From Centipeda noxia ATCC 43541 (GTDB lineage: Bacteria; Bacillota; Negativicutes; Selenomonadales; Selenomonadaceae): a stretch of DNA of 36,342 nucleotides. Shown here piece after piece: positions 24,787 through 33,653 of this stretch. The stretch is taken from contig NZ_GG749280.1 in the NCBI RefSeq assembly GCF_000160555.1, forward strand, positions 426,171 to 462,512, in the 5' to 3' direction. The stretch's first letter is position 1, and the number at the start of each line of letters is the position of its first letter. The notes below the pieces were generated by a model, which made no database searches, was not told where the DNA came from, and worked only from the letters and a program-made list of their open reading frames with translations. Made by a program: the position numbers and the translations under genes.

Positions 24787-24859
24787 CCATCACGTAGCGG
24801 CGATCCGCCGCCAAGAATAAACAGCCGCCGGCACGCCGCGCGGAAAAGGAGAATGCAGC

Positions 24860-25144
24860 ATGATCGTCAACGATATCAACGTCACGGTAAACGGCCTCTC
24901 GGACATCACCCAGCATGAGGTTGAAAACTACATCGCCTACATCGAGGGTCAGACCCATGAGAAGCTCGACCGTCTCTCCATCACGGGAACGGACGACGGA
25001 CGCGTCACCCTCGGCTATGAGATGCGCCAGCCGAAATTCGAGCGCGTCCGCCGCATCACAGGCTATCTCGTCGGCACCACGGACCGCTGGAATAATGCGA
25101 AGCAGGCCGAAGAGCATGAGCGTGTCAAGCACGGACTCCACTGA
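24860..25144 (+). CDS. Stand-alone NrdD glycyl-radical-tail-like protein
   Basis: A 94-residue protein whose last ~32 residues (VRRITGYLVGTTDRWNNAKQ followed by AEEHERVKHGLH) resemble the C-terminal tail of class III ribonucleotide reductase NrdD, where the pattern RRVCGYLG...K.EEVKRRVKH surrounds the radical Gly. Gly68 in RITGYL would be the radical site. The ATP-cone and ten-stranded catalytic barrel are absent, and so are the four zinc Cys that precede the tail in NrdD; the first 60 residues (INVTVNGLSDITQHEVENYI onward) are unlike NrdD. The ATG at 24860 has AAAAGGAG upstream. It overlaps nrdG by 29 bases and sits behind NrdR-like and DnaA sites, which independently supports an RNR role. 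It may act like the spare-part protein GrcA/YfiD does for PFL (inference). Confidence 0.75.
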   Translation: MIVNDINVTVNGLSDITQHEVENYIAYIEGQTHEKLDRLSITGTDDGRVTLGYEMRQPKFERVRRITGYLVGTTDRWNNAKQAEEHERVKHGLH

Positions 25145-25643
25145 GATTCACATCTCCGGAATCGCGCGCGACTCCATCGTGGACGGCGAGGGCATCCGGC
25201 TGACCGTATTCACCCAGGGGTGTCCGCGGCGCTGTCCGGGTTGCCATAACCCGGACACACAGCCGCTCGTCGGCGGACGGATGACCACGGTCGGCGAGAT
25301 TATCGCCGAACTCGACGCCAATCCACTTCTCACAGGGCTCACCCTCAGCGGCGGTGAGCCCTTTCTGCAGCCGGCCGCTCTGCTCCCGCTGGCACGCGCG
25401 GCTCATGAACGCGGTCTCGATGTCTGGAGTTATTCCGGCTTTACGCTCGAGGAGCTGCGCGCGCAGGGAGACCCCGATGTGGATGCACTGCTCGATGAGC
25501 TCGACGTGCTCGTTGACGGCGACTACCGCGAGGAGCTGCGCGATCTCACGCTGCACTTTCGCGGCTCGCGCAATCAGCGTGTCATTGACCTCGCCGCGAC
25601 CCGCGCCACCGGAACCCTGGCACTTTTATACGCAGACGAATAG
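25116..25643 (+). CDS. nrdG: Anaerobic ribonucleotide reductase activating protein
   Basis: NrdG is a radical-SAM enzyme that uses a 4Fe-4S cluster and S-adenosylmethionine to place the glycyl radical on NrdD. The 175-residue product has the cluster motif CPRRCPGC (Cys36, Cys40, Cys43), an upstream DGEGIRLTVFTQG, and the SAM-binding GGEPFLQ. The preferred start is the ATG at 25116, inside the end of the preceding gene; a GTG at 25122 is close by. The overlap predicts translational coupling to the NrdD-tail protein. No full nrdD is in the window. Confidence 0.95.
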   Translation: MSVSSTDSTEIHISGIARDSIVDGEGIRLTVFTQGCPRRCPGCHNPDTQPLVGGRMTTVGEIIAELDANPLLTGLTLSGGEPFLQPAALLPLARAAHERGLDVWSYSGFTLEELRAQGDPDVDALLDELDVLVDGDYREELRDLTLHFRGSRNQRVIDLAATRATGTLALLYADE

Positions 25644-25648
25644 CACAA

Positions 25649-25684
25649 AGCCCCCGTACTTCACAAGTACGGGGGCTGTTTTAT
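25649..25684 (+). terminator. Terminator after nrdG
   Basis: A perfect 13-bp stem (25649-25661 with 25665-25677), CCCCC-rich, closes a three-base loop and is followed by GTTTTATT. The minus-strand reading is followed by TTTG, so it may also stop the convergent DUF819 transcript that ends at 25691. Confidence 0.9.
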
Positions 25685-25690
25685 TGTGCG

Positions 25691-26905
25691 TCATGCGCCG
25701 AGTATACTGCCGACAATGATGCCGATATAAGTGCCGATCGCATAGCCGAAGGTACCGACGAGCATTGCGGGTCCGACGAGCTTGGTCCATCCCTGCGAGA
25801 TTGCAAGTCCCGCCGCCGTCGTAGGTCCGCCGATGTTCGCGTTCGATGCAACGAGGATATCCTCGAGAGAGAAATTCAGCAGTTTTCCGCCGATCAGACA
25901 GAAGAGCATATTGACAACAACCATGATGAAGCAGAAGACGAAGAGCATGGGGGCATTCGTCAGGATCTCCATGATGGACGCGGGGACGCCGATGACGAAG
26001 AAGAACATGTAGATAAAGAACGTGCCGATCTCCTGTGCCCCATTCATCGAATTCGCCTGTTTCTCAAAAACGCTGGCAAAAATCATGGAGATAAGCGTAA
26101 TCCAGACGTACTGGCTGCCGAGAAAGGTTCCGCCCATCTTTGACAGCCAGCTGCCGTCCGGCGGAACGAGCGCGCTGAGCGTCGCCCCGAGGAACTTTGA
26201 GATCGTCACAACAACGACGGCATACGTTACGCACATGGCAATGTCCCGCAGCGACACGTCCTTGCGCCCCCAGTAGGAGGCCGCGAGGGTTTTCCCCTCC
26301 TCTGAGACGCCGCTTTGCTCAACCTCATCGATGAGCGGATGCGGGTAGAACCTGCGAAAAAACGAATTGCCCGCAATGCCGAGAAGAATCAGGAAGTAGA
26401 GCGCCATATTGAGGTTGTCTGCGACAATCGTCGAGGAGACCAGTGTGCCGCTGACTTTGAACGCATCGGCAAGTGCGGTAAAATTGACGCCGCCGCCGAT
26501 GTAGGAGCCCGTCATCATCGCTGCCACCTGCGGCAGCCCGTCGATGGAGGTGCGCAGCAGAACGCAGCCGATGACCGCGCCCGCGACCGTCCCGACGGAG
26601 CCGATGAGGAAGATGGCAAGCAGGCGGCCCGTCTCGCGCCAAATCCTGCGGATATTCGTCTGGAGCAGGAGCAGAGGAATAGCGAGCGGCACAACGTATC
26701 CCCAGACAATGTCGTCATAGAGGACGGCATGTGCGGGGATAATGCCCGTGTTGACGAGTGCGAGGGCAATGAGGAGAGCGATGACGGCCCCTGAGAGGCG
26801 CGAAGCCCATGCATACCGCTGCTCCAAATAGATCGACGCAGCGACCGCCGCCATCATGACGGACATGAGCACCCATGTGTTTTCCGGATGAATCAACGTA
26901 TCCAT
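25691..26905 (-). CDS. DUF819-family integral membrane protein
   Basis: A 404-residue membrane protein with about ten hydrophobic segments. The pattern of Gly-rich stretches, such as MTGSYIGGGVNFTALADAF near residue 135 and SNANIGGPTTAAGLAISQGW near residue 355, matches the DUF819 (YjcL-like) family, whose transport substrate is not known to me. A short acidic loop near residues 198-212 separates two halves, suggesting an internal duplication as in many transporters. The ATG at 26905 has AAAGGAG six bases upstream. The gene follows the EamA-type gene by 10 bases, so they form one unit. Confidence 0.88.
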   Translation of the reverse strand: MDTLIHPENTWVLMSVMMAAVAASIYLEQRYAWASRLSGAVIALLIALALVNTGIIPAHAVLYDDIVWGYVVPLAIPLLLLQTNIRRIWRETGRLLAIFLIGSVGTVAGAVIGCVLLRTSIDGLPQVAAMMTGSYIGGGVNFTALADAFKVSGTLVSSTIVADNLNMALYFLILLGIAGNSFFRRFYPHPLIDEVEQSGVSEEGKTLAASYWGRKDVSLRDIAMCVTYAVVVVTISKFLGATLSALVPPDGSWLSKMGGTFLGSQYVWITLISMIFASVFEKQANSMNGAQEIGTFFIYMFFFVIGVPASIMEILTNAPMLFVFCFIMVVVNMLFCLIGGKLLNFSLEDILVASNANIGGPTTAAGLAISQGWTKLVGPAMLVGTFGYAIGTYIGIIVGSILGA

Positions 26906-26915
26906 GTATTCTCCT

Positions 26916-27347
26916 TTACGGAAATATTGCCAGAATCACCCCGCCTGCCGCGATCATTGCAATCGCGGCGGCGTGCATAAAACTAATCTGCTCACCGAAG
27001 ACGAGGACGGCGATGACAACGGCAAAGACGACGCTCAGCTTGTCGATCGGAGCGACCTGCGAGACCGCTCCTTCCTTGAGTGCCATGAAGTAAAACAGCC
27101 ACGAGAGAGCCCCCGCAATCCCGCTCAGCGCGACAAAGAGCAGCGCTTTCTTATCCGAAAGCACCTGCGGCAGATCGGAGACGTGTCCCTCTGCGATTAC
27201 GACGCCCACGAGGAACACCGCCATGATCGCGGCGCGCACCGCCGTCGCTGCGCTGCTGTCAAGGCCTGTGAGCCCGATCTTGCCGAAGATGGAGACGAAT
27301 GCCGCACAAAGTGCCGAGAGCAGTGCATAGATCAGCCATGTACTCAT
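26916..27347 (-). CDS. Half-size EamA/DMT-family transporter
   Basis: A 143-residue membrane protein with five hydrophobic segments, equivalent to a single EamA domain. Most DMT exporters carry two fused copies; this one would need to dimerise. The segments SALCAAFVSIFGKIGLTGLD at the start and LFYFMALKEGAVSQVAPIDK near residue 85 are typical of the domain. The ATG at 27347 follows GGAGGAGGG. It is the first gene of a two-gene unit with the DUF819 protein; both are likely transporters and the substrate is unknown. Confidence 0.88.
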   Translation of the reverse strand: MSTWLIYALLSALCAAFVSIFGKIGLTGLDSSAATAVRAAIMAVFLVGVVIAEGHVSDLPQVLSDKKALLFVALSGIAGALSWLFYFMALKEGAVSQVAPIDKLSVVFAVVIAVLVFGEQISFMHAAAIAMIAAGGVILAIFP

Positions 27348-27439
27348 CGCCGTCCCTCCTCCCTGAAGGAAACACGGATCAATCCGGCTGCACAGGCCTT
27401 ACGCATCCGTTGATCAGAGTTTTCTAAAAAACGTGATTT

Positions 27440-27468
27440 AGTATAGCATTATTTGGTCGATGCCGCAA
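27440..27468 (-). promoter_or_regulatory. Promoter for the EamA-DUF819 pair
   Basis: On the minus strand TATACT (27440-27445) is preceded by TGC (extended -10), with TTGCGG (27463-27468) 17 bases further upstream. The 184-base divergent gap also holds TAAAAT at 27499-27504 facing the GNAT gene at 27532, but with a poor -35 for it. Confidence 0.5.
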
Positions 27469-27531
27469 ACGCTTCTTTCAAAATTGCACGCAATCGTGTA
27501 AAATAGGCAGAAAGGGGGAGGCAGTTCACGT

Positions 27532-28032
27532 ATGATACGACAGGCAGAGGAGCGCGACGTTGCAGAGATCCTGCGCATCTACGCAGCGGCGCGCGCCTTT
27601 ATGCGCGCCTCGGGCAATCTGATGCAGTGGTCGGGCGGCTATCCGTCGGAGGAGATCGTGCGCAGGGACATCGCAGATCATGTGAGCTGGGTGCTGGAAA
27701 ATGAGCGCGGGCATCTCTATGCCGTCTTTGCCCTCATCCCAGGCGACGACCCGACCTACGCATACATTGAGGGCGGCGCATGGCGCGACACCTCCCCCTA
27801 CGCCACGATCCACCGCGCGGCCGGCGACGGCACCGTGCGCAGCGTGTTCCGCACCCTGTTGGACTTCGCACGCATGCGGTACGATCACCTGCGCGCGGAT
27901 ACCCACGCAGACAATATCCCGATGCAAAACGCTTTTTTGGAGAACGGCTTCGCCTACTGCGGCATTATTTACCTCGCGAGCGGCGACCCGCGCCGTGCCT
28001 ATGAATGGACAAAGGAGAATACGGATGATTGA
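27532..28032 (+). CDS. GNAT-family N-acetyltransferase
   Basis: A 166-residue acetyltransferase-like protein. It starts with IRQAEERDVAEILRIYAAAR, typical of the family, followed by a central beta region (GHLYAVFALIPGDDPTYAYI). The late motif is DTHADNIPMQNAFLENGFAY, which matches the usual alpha4/acetyl-CoA pattern. The Gln/Arg-x-x-Gly-x-Gly/Ala loop is weak here, so activity is less certain than fold. The ATG at 27532 has GGGGGAGG 10 bases upstream. It overlaps the MBL-fold gene by eight bases and heads a unit with holA. Confidence 0.85.
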   Translation: MIRQAEERDVAEILRIYAAARAFMRASGNLMQWSGGYPSEEIVRRDIADHVSWVLENERGHLYAVFALIPGDDPTYAYIEGGAWRDTSPYATIHRAAGDGTVRSVFRTLLDFARMRYDHLRADTHADNIPMQNAFLENGFAYCGIIYLASGDPRRAYEWTKENTDD

Positions 28033-28651
28033 GTGCATGACCGTCGGCGACATGATCCCGACGAACTCCTTCTTTTATATTGACGATGAGACGAAGCACG
28101 GTTTTCTCATTGATGCCGGCGCCGAGGGCGACCGCCTCGCCGCGCATGCAGAGGAAAAGGGCTGGACGATCGAGCGTCTCCTGCTCACGCACTGCCACTT
28201 CGACCACATCGGCGGCGTCAGCGACTTCCTGCGCCGCATCCCCTGCCCCGTCTATGCAGCCGAGGATAGCCCGCGCTACTACGCCGATCCGAACTGGAAT
28301 CTCTCCGCGTGGGGCAGCGGCCCCGTCACCCTCTCGGATGTAAAGACGTTCGCAGATCGGGAAATCATCACGCTCGCGGCAAATCCCGAAATGTCGCTCG
28401 AAGTGCGTTACTCCCCGGGGCATACGACGGATTCCTGCATCTTTTATGCGGCGCGGGATCACGCTGCATTCGTCGGCGATACAATCTTCTGTGCGAGCGT
28501 CGGGCGCACGGATTTCCCGGGCGGCGATACACATGCGCTTTGGGAGAGCATTGCACGCGAGGTCTTTACCCTGCCGCCGGATACCGTCCTCTGCTCCGGG
28601 CACACGGAAGAGACCACGGTGGCCGCCGAGATGGCGCGTTACCGCCGATGA
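28025..28651 (+). CDS. MBL-fold (glyoxalase II-like) metal-dependent hydrolase
   Basis: A 208-residue metallo-beta-lactamase-fold protein of the small glyoxalase II-like group. The metal ligands are complete: THCHFDH (His56, His58, Asp60, His61), His133 in SPGHTTDS, Asp152 in FVGDTIF and His193 in CSGHTEET. Such proteins often hydrolyse thioesters such as S-lactoylglutathione-type adducts, but the substrate here is not known. The ATG at 28025 has AAAGGAG seven bases upstream, within the end of the GNAT gene; its stop overlaps the holA start (ATGA). Confidence 0.93.
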   Translation: MIECMTVGDMIPTNSFFYIDDETKHGFLIDAGAEGDRLAAHAEEKGWTIERLLLTHCHFDHIGGVSDFLRRIPCPVYAAEDSPRYYADPNWNLSAWGSGPVTLSDVKTFADREIITLAANPEMSLEVRYSPGHTTDSCIFYAARDHAAFVGDTIFCASVGRTDFPGGDTHALWESIAREVFTLPPDTVLCSGHTEETTVAAEMARYRR

Positions 28652-29694
28652 ATTACGCGGACTTTATGGCGTCGCTCGCGCACGGCGATCTGCCGCACGT
28701 CTTTCTCCTCGCGGGCGAGGAGCCGTACTATACCGAACGCGCGGAGGAAGCGATTCTGCGCCGTCTCCTTCCCGTGCCCGAGGAGCGGGCGGATGCGCTC
28801 ATCCGCTATGAGGAGATGCCGCCCCTCGACACGCTGATGGAGACACTCGAGACAGCCCCCTTCTTCACGGACAAGATGGTCGTCCTCGTCCGCGATGCCG
28901 CCGTCTTCCGCGCAGGAAAGAAAAAAGAGGAGGACGATGATGCCCCGGTGTCCAAGGATACCGTCACGGACCGGCTCGCCGCACTGCTCGCCGACCTCCC
29001 TCCGACGACCTATGCCGTCTTCACGCTCGGCGCAAAACCGGACAAACGGCGAAAACTTTACCAAACCGTCGAGAAGCACGGGCGCGTCCTTGAGAGCGCG
29101 CCGCTGCGTCCGTGGAACGTAGAGGGCTGGCTGAACGGACGGCTGCGCGAGATGGGCCGCTCGATGCATCCGCGGGCACGCGCATTCTTCCTGAACATCG
29201 TCAGCATGATGCAGACCATCTCGCTCGCATTCCTTGACCGCCAGCTGGAAAAGCTTGCGCTCTATACGGACAATTCCCAGTTCTCGGAGGATGATCTGCG
29301 CGCGGCGTTCTCCGAGATGCCCGAGGTCTCGGTCTTTGCCCTGACGGATGCGGTGAGTGCGCGCGATATACGGCGTGCGCTTGATCTGCTCGCGCGCTGC
29401 CGCGCGGACGGCGTGCACTTTACCGTCCTCCTCGTTCTCCTCACACGCCATGTCCGCCAGCTCTGGCAGGCAAAGCGTCTCCTGATGAACGGCACCCCGC
29501 CCAAAGGCCTCGGCAAGGTCATGGGGATGCACCCTTTCATCGCAGAGAAACTCAGCGGTCACGCCAAGGCGTTCTCCGAAAAAACGCTCGCGGATGCCGT
29601 CCTTGCCCTCGCCGATGCGGACTATCTGCTCAAGACGGGACAGGCGGGCGATGAGCTGATTGAGGATGTCGTGATAAAGCTGTGTAAAAAATAG
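28648..29694 (+). CDS. holA: DNA polymerase III subunit delta
   Basis: HolA is the clamp-loader subunit that opens the beta sliding clamp. The 348-residue protein has the delta-family order: N-terminal FLLAGEEPYYTERAEEAILR, the middle LPPTTYAVFTLGAKPDKRRK region, a VEGWLNGRLREMGRSMHPRA segment, and the C-terminal helical collar with LLVLLTRHVRQLWQAKRLL. A Lys/Asp/Glu-rich insertion (KKKEEDDDAPVSKD) near residue 90 is a local oddity. The ATG overlaps the MBL gene stop. Pairing with the metabolic genes upstream seems only to be operon sharing. Confidence 0.93.
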   Translation: MNYADFMASLAHGDLPHVFLLAGEEPYYTERAEEAILRRLLPVPEERADALIRYEEMPPLDTLMETLETAPFFTDKMVVLVRDAAVFRAGKKKEEDDDAPVSKDTVTDRLAALLADLPPTTYAVFTLGAKPDKRRKLYQTVEKHGRVLESAPLRPWNVEGWLNGRLREMGRSMHPRARAFFLNIVSMMQTISLAFLDRQLEKLALYTDNSQFSEDDLRAAFSEMPEVSVFALTDAVSARDIRRALDLLARCRADGVHFTVLLVLLTRHVRQLWQAKRLLMNGTPPKGLGKVMGMHPFIAEKLSGHAKAFSEKTLADAVLALADADYLLKTGQAGDELIEDVVIKLCKK

Positions 29695-29742
29695 CGTGCC
29701 GCCGGGAACGGGACGCTTGCCGCGATACATTCGGCATCAAAG

Positions 29743-29793
29743 AAAGCGGCTGCTGTACGAAGTTGGAAAGCTTCGTGCAGCAGCCGCTTTTTC
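29743..29793. terminator. Terminator between convergent holA and pflA
   Basis: A 20-bp stem with one G-T pair (29743-29762 with 29771-29790) closes an eight-base loop. On the plus strand the stem is followed by TTT, giving an AAA...TTTTTT shape that works for holA; the minus strand ends in TTTCTTT, so it may serve both genes. Confidence 0.85.
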
Positions 29794-30562
29794 AGTGATG
29801 TAAATAGCCCATATAATCCTTCACGCGCAGGATCTCCTCCGCGCGTGCAATCTCCGCTGCCGTCGGCGCGGGCGTCTCACCCAGCCGGTACGGCAGGTGC
29901 AGCTCCTCGTATTTATGGAGCGCCATCGCGTGATACGGCAGGACCTCTACGCGGTCCACCGTCTTGAGAAGGGCGATGAACTCCGACAGCCGCCGAAGGT
30001 CCGCCTCGTCTGTCGTTACGCCCGGCACCAGCACATGGCGAATCCACATCCGCACACCGCGCTCTGAGAGAAACGCAGCGAGCGTGAGCGTGTTCACATT
30101 CGATGCGCCGACGAGAGCGATGTGCTTCACGGGATCGATGTGCTTGATATCGAGCAGAAACAGATCCGTGAGCGGCAGCAGCTGCTCAAATGCACTGAGG
30201 AACGGTTCCTCATGCGTAAACGGCTCGCCCGCCGTGTCGATGGCTGTGGTCACGCCCTTTTCCTTCGCAAGGCGAAAGAGCTCTGTTACGAACTCCAGCT
30301 GCAGCAGCGGCTCTCCGCCGCTGACGGTGATGCCGCCCGTCTTTTTCCAGTAGGGACGGTAACGCATCGCCTGCTGAAAGATCTCCTCCGGCGACGCCTC
30401 ATAGCCGCCCTCTGCTGTCCATGTCTCGGGATTGTGGCAGTACTGGCAGCGATAGCGGCATCCCTGCATAAAGACGATGAAGCGGATGCCCGGCCCGTCG
30501 ACCGAGCCGAAGCTCTCCGTCGCACTGATGCGCCCTTTGATGAGGTTCTCACATGCGCTCAT
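29792..30562 (-). CDS. pflA: Pyruvate formate-lyase activating enzyme
   Basis: PflA is a radical-SAM enzyme that installs the glycyl radical on PflB under anaerobic conditions. The 256-residue protein has [17 protein letters not shown] followed by the cluster motif CRYRCQYC (Cys35, Cys39, Cys42), a GGEPLLQ SAM-binding motif, and [15 protein letters not shown]. The ATG at 30562 overlaps the pflB end by 14 bases and has no clear ribosome site, consistent with translational coupling. It is a companion of the NrdG activase at 25116 in type but not in substrate. Confidence 0.96.
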   Translation of the reverse strand: MSACENLIKGRISATESFGSVDGPGIRFIVFMQGCRYRCQYCHNPETWTAEGGYEASPEEIFQQAMRYRPYWKKTGGITVSGGEPLLQLEFVTELFRLAKEKGVTTAIDTAGEPFTHEEPFLSAFEQLLPLTDLFLLDIKHIDPVKHIALVGASNVNTLTLAAFLSERGVRMWIRHVLVPGVTTDEADLRRLSEFIALLKTVDRVEVLPYHAMALHKYEELHLPYRLGETPAPTAAEIARAEEILRVKDYMGYLHH

Positions 30563-32798
30563 GGAAGGTACGTGAGATCACATCCTCCTGCTGCTCGCGC
30601 GTCAGGCTGATGAACTTAACGGCGTAGCCCGAGACGCGGATGGTAAAGTTCGCATACGCGGGATCCTCGGGATGCTCCATGATGTGCTCGAGCACCTCGC
30701 GGCCGAACACGTTCACGTTCAGATGGTGCGCCCCCTGATCGAAATAGCCGTCCATCGCGCTCACGAGATTCTTCACGCGCTCATCTTCATTGTGCCCGAG
30801 CGCCGAGGGATTCATGCTCTGCGTATTCGAGATGCCGTCGAGCGCCCAGTGGTACGGCAGCTTTGCCACCGAGTTCAGCGAGGCGAGCAGGCCGCAGCAC
30901 TCCGCGCCGTAGCTGGGATTTGCACCCGGTGCGAGCGGCACCCACGCAGGGCGGCCGTCCGGCATTGCGCCCGTGTATTTGCCGTAGACAACATTCGATG
31001 TGATCGTGAGAATCGAGGTCGTCGGCTCTGCGTTGCGATAGGTGTGGCGCGCCTTGATCTTCGAGAGGAAGGTCTTGAGCACCCACTTCGCGATTTCATC
31101 CGCGCGGTCATCGTCGTTGCCGTAGCGCGGGAAGTCGCCCTCGATCTCGTAGTCCACAACAATGCGGTCGTTGTAGATCGGCTTTACCTTCGCATATTTG
31201 ATCGCGGACAGCGAGTCGACCACATGTGAGAAGCCCGCGATGCCTGTTGCAAAGGTCCGCCGCACGTCCGTATCGATGAGCGCCATCTCCGCCGCCTCGT
31301 AGTAGTAGCGGTCGTGCATGTACTGGATGATGTTCAGGGCGCTGACATAGACATGCGCGAGCCAGTCCATCATGCGCTCGTATTTGATGATGACATTGTC
31401 GTACTCGAGATACTCTGTACGGATCGGACGGTAGGCAGGACCGACCTGCAGCCCGCTCTTTTCGTCCATGCCGCCGTTGATCGCATAGAGCAGGCACTTT
31501 GCCAGATTCGCACGCGCACCGAAGAACTGCATCTCCTTGCCCGTCTGCGTTGCCGACACGCAGCAGCAGATCGAGTAGTCGTCGCCCCACTCGGGCTTCA
31601 TCACATCGTCGTTCTCGTACTGGATCGAGCTCGTGCGGATCGAGATGCGCGCCGCATAGTCCTTGAACGTCTCCGGCAGGCGCGAAGAATAGAGCACCGT
31701 GAGGTTCGGCTCGGGAGACGGTCCCATGTTCTCCAGCGTGTGGAGGAAGCGGAAGTCGTTCTTCGTCACCATGTGGCGGCCGTCCATGCCGATGCCCGCC
31801 ATCTCGAGCGTCGCCCAGATCGGATCGCCCGAGAACAGCTCATTGTAGGACGTAATGCGCGCGAATTTCACCATGCGGAATTTCAGCACGATGTGGTCGA
31901 TCAGCTCCTGCGCCTCCGACTCAGAGAGTATGCCGCGTTCGAGATCGCGCTGGATGTAGATATCGAGGAAGGTCGAGATGCGTCCGACGCTCATCGCCGC
32001 GCCGTTCTGCGTCTTGATCGCCGCAAGATAGCCGAAATACAGCCACTGCACCGCCTCGCGCGCATCTCGTGCGGGCGCGGAGATATCGTAGCCGTAGATT
32101 TCTGCCATCGCCTTCATGCCCTCAAGCGCGCGGATCTGCTCTGAGAGCTCCTCGCGCAGCTGGATGACATCGTCCGTCATCACGCCGTCGCCGTAATTCA
32201 GGAGGTCTTCCTTCTTGAACGCGATCAAATGATCGATGCCGTAGAGCGCCACGCGGCGGTAGTCGCCCACGATCCGCCCGCGCCCGTAGGTATCCGGCAA
32301 GCCCGTGATGATGTGGCTGCGCCGCGCCGCGCGGATCTCGTCCGTATACGCATCGAACACCGCCGCATTGTGAGTCTTATGATACTTCGTAAAGATCTCA
32401 TGCAGCTTCGGACTCACCTTGTAGCCGTAGTTCTCGAGCGCCTCCTCTGCCATGCGAATGCCGCCGTAGGGCATGAATGCCTGCTTGAGCGGCTTGTCCG
32501 TCTGCAGGCCGACCACCTTCTCGAGATCCTTCATCGCAGGATCGATGTAGCCCGGGCCGTACGCCGTCAGATCGGAGACAATCTCCGTCTCCATATCCAG
32601 CACGCCGCCCTTGGCACGCTCCTCCTTCTGCAGTTCCTGCACCCGCGCCCACAGGCGATTGGTCGCGTCCGTCGGCGGCGCGAGGAACGTCTCGTCTCCG
32701 TCATACGGCGTATAGTTGCGCTGAATAAAATCACGGACGTTGACCTCTTCCTGCCAAACGCCCCCCTCAAAACCGTCCCAACTCTTGCTCTGCAGCAT
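30549..32798 (-). CDS. pflB: Formate C-acetyltransferase (pyruvate formate-lyase)
   Basis: PflB cleaves pyruvate with CoA into acetyl-CoA and formate, a core step of anaerobic sugar catabolism. The 749-residue protein aligns by eye along its length with E. coli PflB (760): [48 protein letters not shown], and [13 protein letters not shown] with the radical Gly at ~724. The catalytic Cys pair is Cys412-Cys413, preceded by a third Cys (411) where E. coli has Ala. The ATG at 32798 has AGGAGG five bases upstream and best matches the family N-terminus; the ATG at 32819 (GGAG upstream) is an alternative. Confidence 0.97.
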   Translation of the reverse strand: MLQSKSWDGFEGGVWQEEVNVRDFIQRNYTPYDGDETFLAPPTDATNRLWARVQELQKEERAKGGVLDMETEIVSDLTAYGPGYIDPAMKDLEKVVGLQTDKPLKQAFMPYGGIRMAEEALENYGYKVSPKLHEIFTKYHKTHNAAVFDAYTDEIRAARRSHIITGLPDTYGRGRIVGDYRRVALYGIDHLIAFKKEDLLNYGDGVMTDDVIQLREELSEQIRALEGMKAMAEIYGYDISAPARDAREAVQWLYFGYLAAIKTQNGAAMSVGRISTFLDIYIQRDLERGILSESEAQELIDHIVLKFRMVKFARITSYNELFSGDPIWATLEMAGIGMDGRHMVTKNDFRFLHTLENMGPSPEPNLTVLYSSRLPETFKDYAARISIRTSSIQYENDDVMKPEWGDDYSICCCVSATQTGKEMQFFGARANLAKCLLYAINGGMDEKSGLQVGPAYRPIRTEYLEYDNVIIKYERMMDWLAHVYVSALNIIQYMHDRYYYEAAEMALIDTDVRRTFATGIAGFSHVVDSLSAIKYAKVKPIYNDRIVVDYEIEGDFPRYGNDDDRADEIAKWVLKTFLSKIKARHTYRNAEPTTSILTITSNVVYGKYTGAMPDGRPAWVPLAPGANPSYGAECCGLLASLNSVAKLPYHWALDGISNTQSMNPSALGHNEDERVKNLVSAMDGYFDQGAHHLNVNVFGREVLEHIMEHPEDPAYANFTIRVSGYAVKFISLTREQQEDVISRTFHERM

Positions 32799-32842
32799 CG
32801 TATCCTCCTGTTCTGCCATAAAATCTCCATATTGACACCAAC

Positions 32843-32871
32843 ATAATACTTGAATCGGATTCACTTTTCAA
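32843..32871 (-). promoter_or_regulatory. pflB promoter with embedded operator-like dyad
   Basis: On the minus strand TTGAAA (32866-32871) and TATTAT (32843-32848) are 17 bases apart. The spacer contains the perfect 6-1-6 inverted repeat TGAATCGGATTCA (32851-32863), well placed for a repressor or a spacer-acting regulator. The AT-rich bases from 32872 to ~33000 hold no gene. Confidence 0.7.
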
Positions 32872-33008
32872 TACTTCTTGCAAAATAAATGGCATCAATA
32901 TTATTCATTGCACATATAACTATTCTGTAAATAATACCAGGTCTCTTCGGAAAAACAAGTTTTCAGGCACTGTGCTCCTGTCCCCATATTCATTCTCATG
33001 GCGGCTGC

Positions 33009-33037
33009 TTGCATACGGCACGAAAATATGTTGTAAT
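33009..33037 (+). promoter_or_regulatory. Promoter of the flavodoxin-ygbA-asparaginase operon
   Basis: TTGCAT (33009-33014) and TGTAAT (33032-33037) are spaced by 17 bases, ending 39 bases before the start codon at 33077. Confidence 0.6.
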
Positions 33038-33076
33038 GGGTGCAGCAAACGATATCAACCAAAGGAGATTCGGCCT

Positions 33077-33631
33077 ATGAGAAAATGGATCGTCATCTAT
33101 TCATCTGTCACCGGCAACACCAGAGCCATCGCCGAAGAGATCGCGGAGACGGCGGGCGCCGACCTCTTCCGCGTGCAGGAAGGCCCGGCTGATCTCTCCG
33201 GCTACGACGTCGTCGCGCTCGGCTGCTGGCTGCGCCGCGGCGGTCCCGACGATCTCATGAAAGCATACTTGCCGCGCGTTACAAATGCGCGCGTCGTACT
33301 CTTCCAGACACACGGCGCAGACGTCGGCTCCGAGCATGCCGTCACCTCATTCGCACGCAGCGCCTACCTCCTCGGTGCGGGCTGCGAGATCCTCGGCACA
33401 TTCTCTGCGCAGGGGCGACTCGCTCCCGCACTCATCGAACGCCGCAGGAAGGCCGCGTCCGACGATACGCACAACAGCCCCGAGGCACGCGAACGCTGGG
33501 AGCGCGCTGCCAACCATCCGAACGAGGAGGACCGCGCCGCCGCACGCGCATTTGTGCACAGGATGGAGCACAAGATGGATCTCCTCGAGAAGTTCCGCCG
33601 CGCACAGGAGGAGCGCAAACAGCACCCATAA
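33077..33631 (+). CDS. Flavodoxin-family protein
   Basis: A 184-residue FMN-binding electron carrier-type protein. The phosphate-binding loop is IYSSVTGNTRAIAEEIAE at the N-terminus, followed by DVVALGCWLRRGGPDD and VVLFQTHGAD, the flavin-contacting strands. After residue ~125 comes a charged helical tail (ERRRKAASDDTHNSPEARER onward) longer than in classical flavodoxins, as in some small flavodoxins partnering anaerobic reductases such as BilS; no bilirubin reductase gene is next to it, so that role is not claimed. The ATG at 33077 has AAAGGAG nine bases upstream. It starts a three-gene unit with the YgbA-like and asparaginase genes. Confidence 0.88.
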   Translation: MRKWIVIYSSVTGNTRAIAEEIAETAGADLFRVQEGPADLSGYDVVALGCWLRRGGPDDLMKAYLPRVTNARVVLFQTHGADVGSEHAVTSFARSAYLLGAGCEILGTFSAQGRLAPALIERRRKAASDDTHNSPEARERWERAANHPNEEDRAAARAFVHRMEHKMDLLEKFRRAQEERKQHP

Positions 33632-33653
33632 ATGCATCGACGAAAGGAATCCC

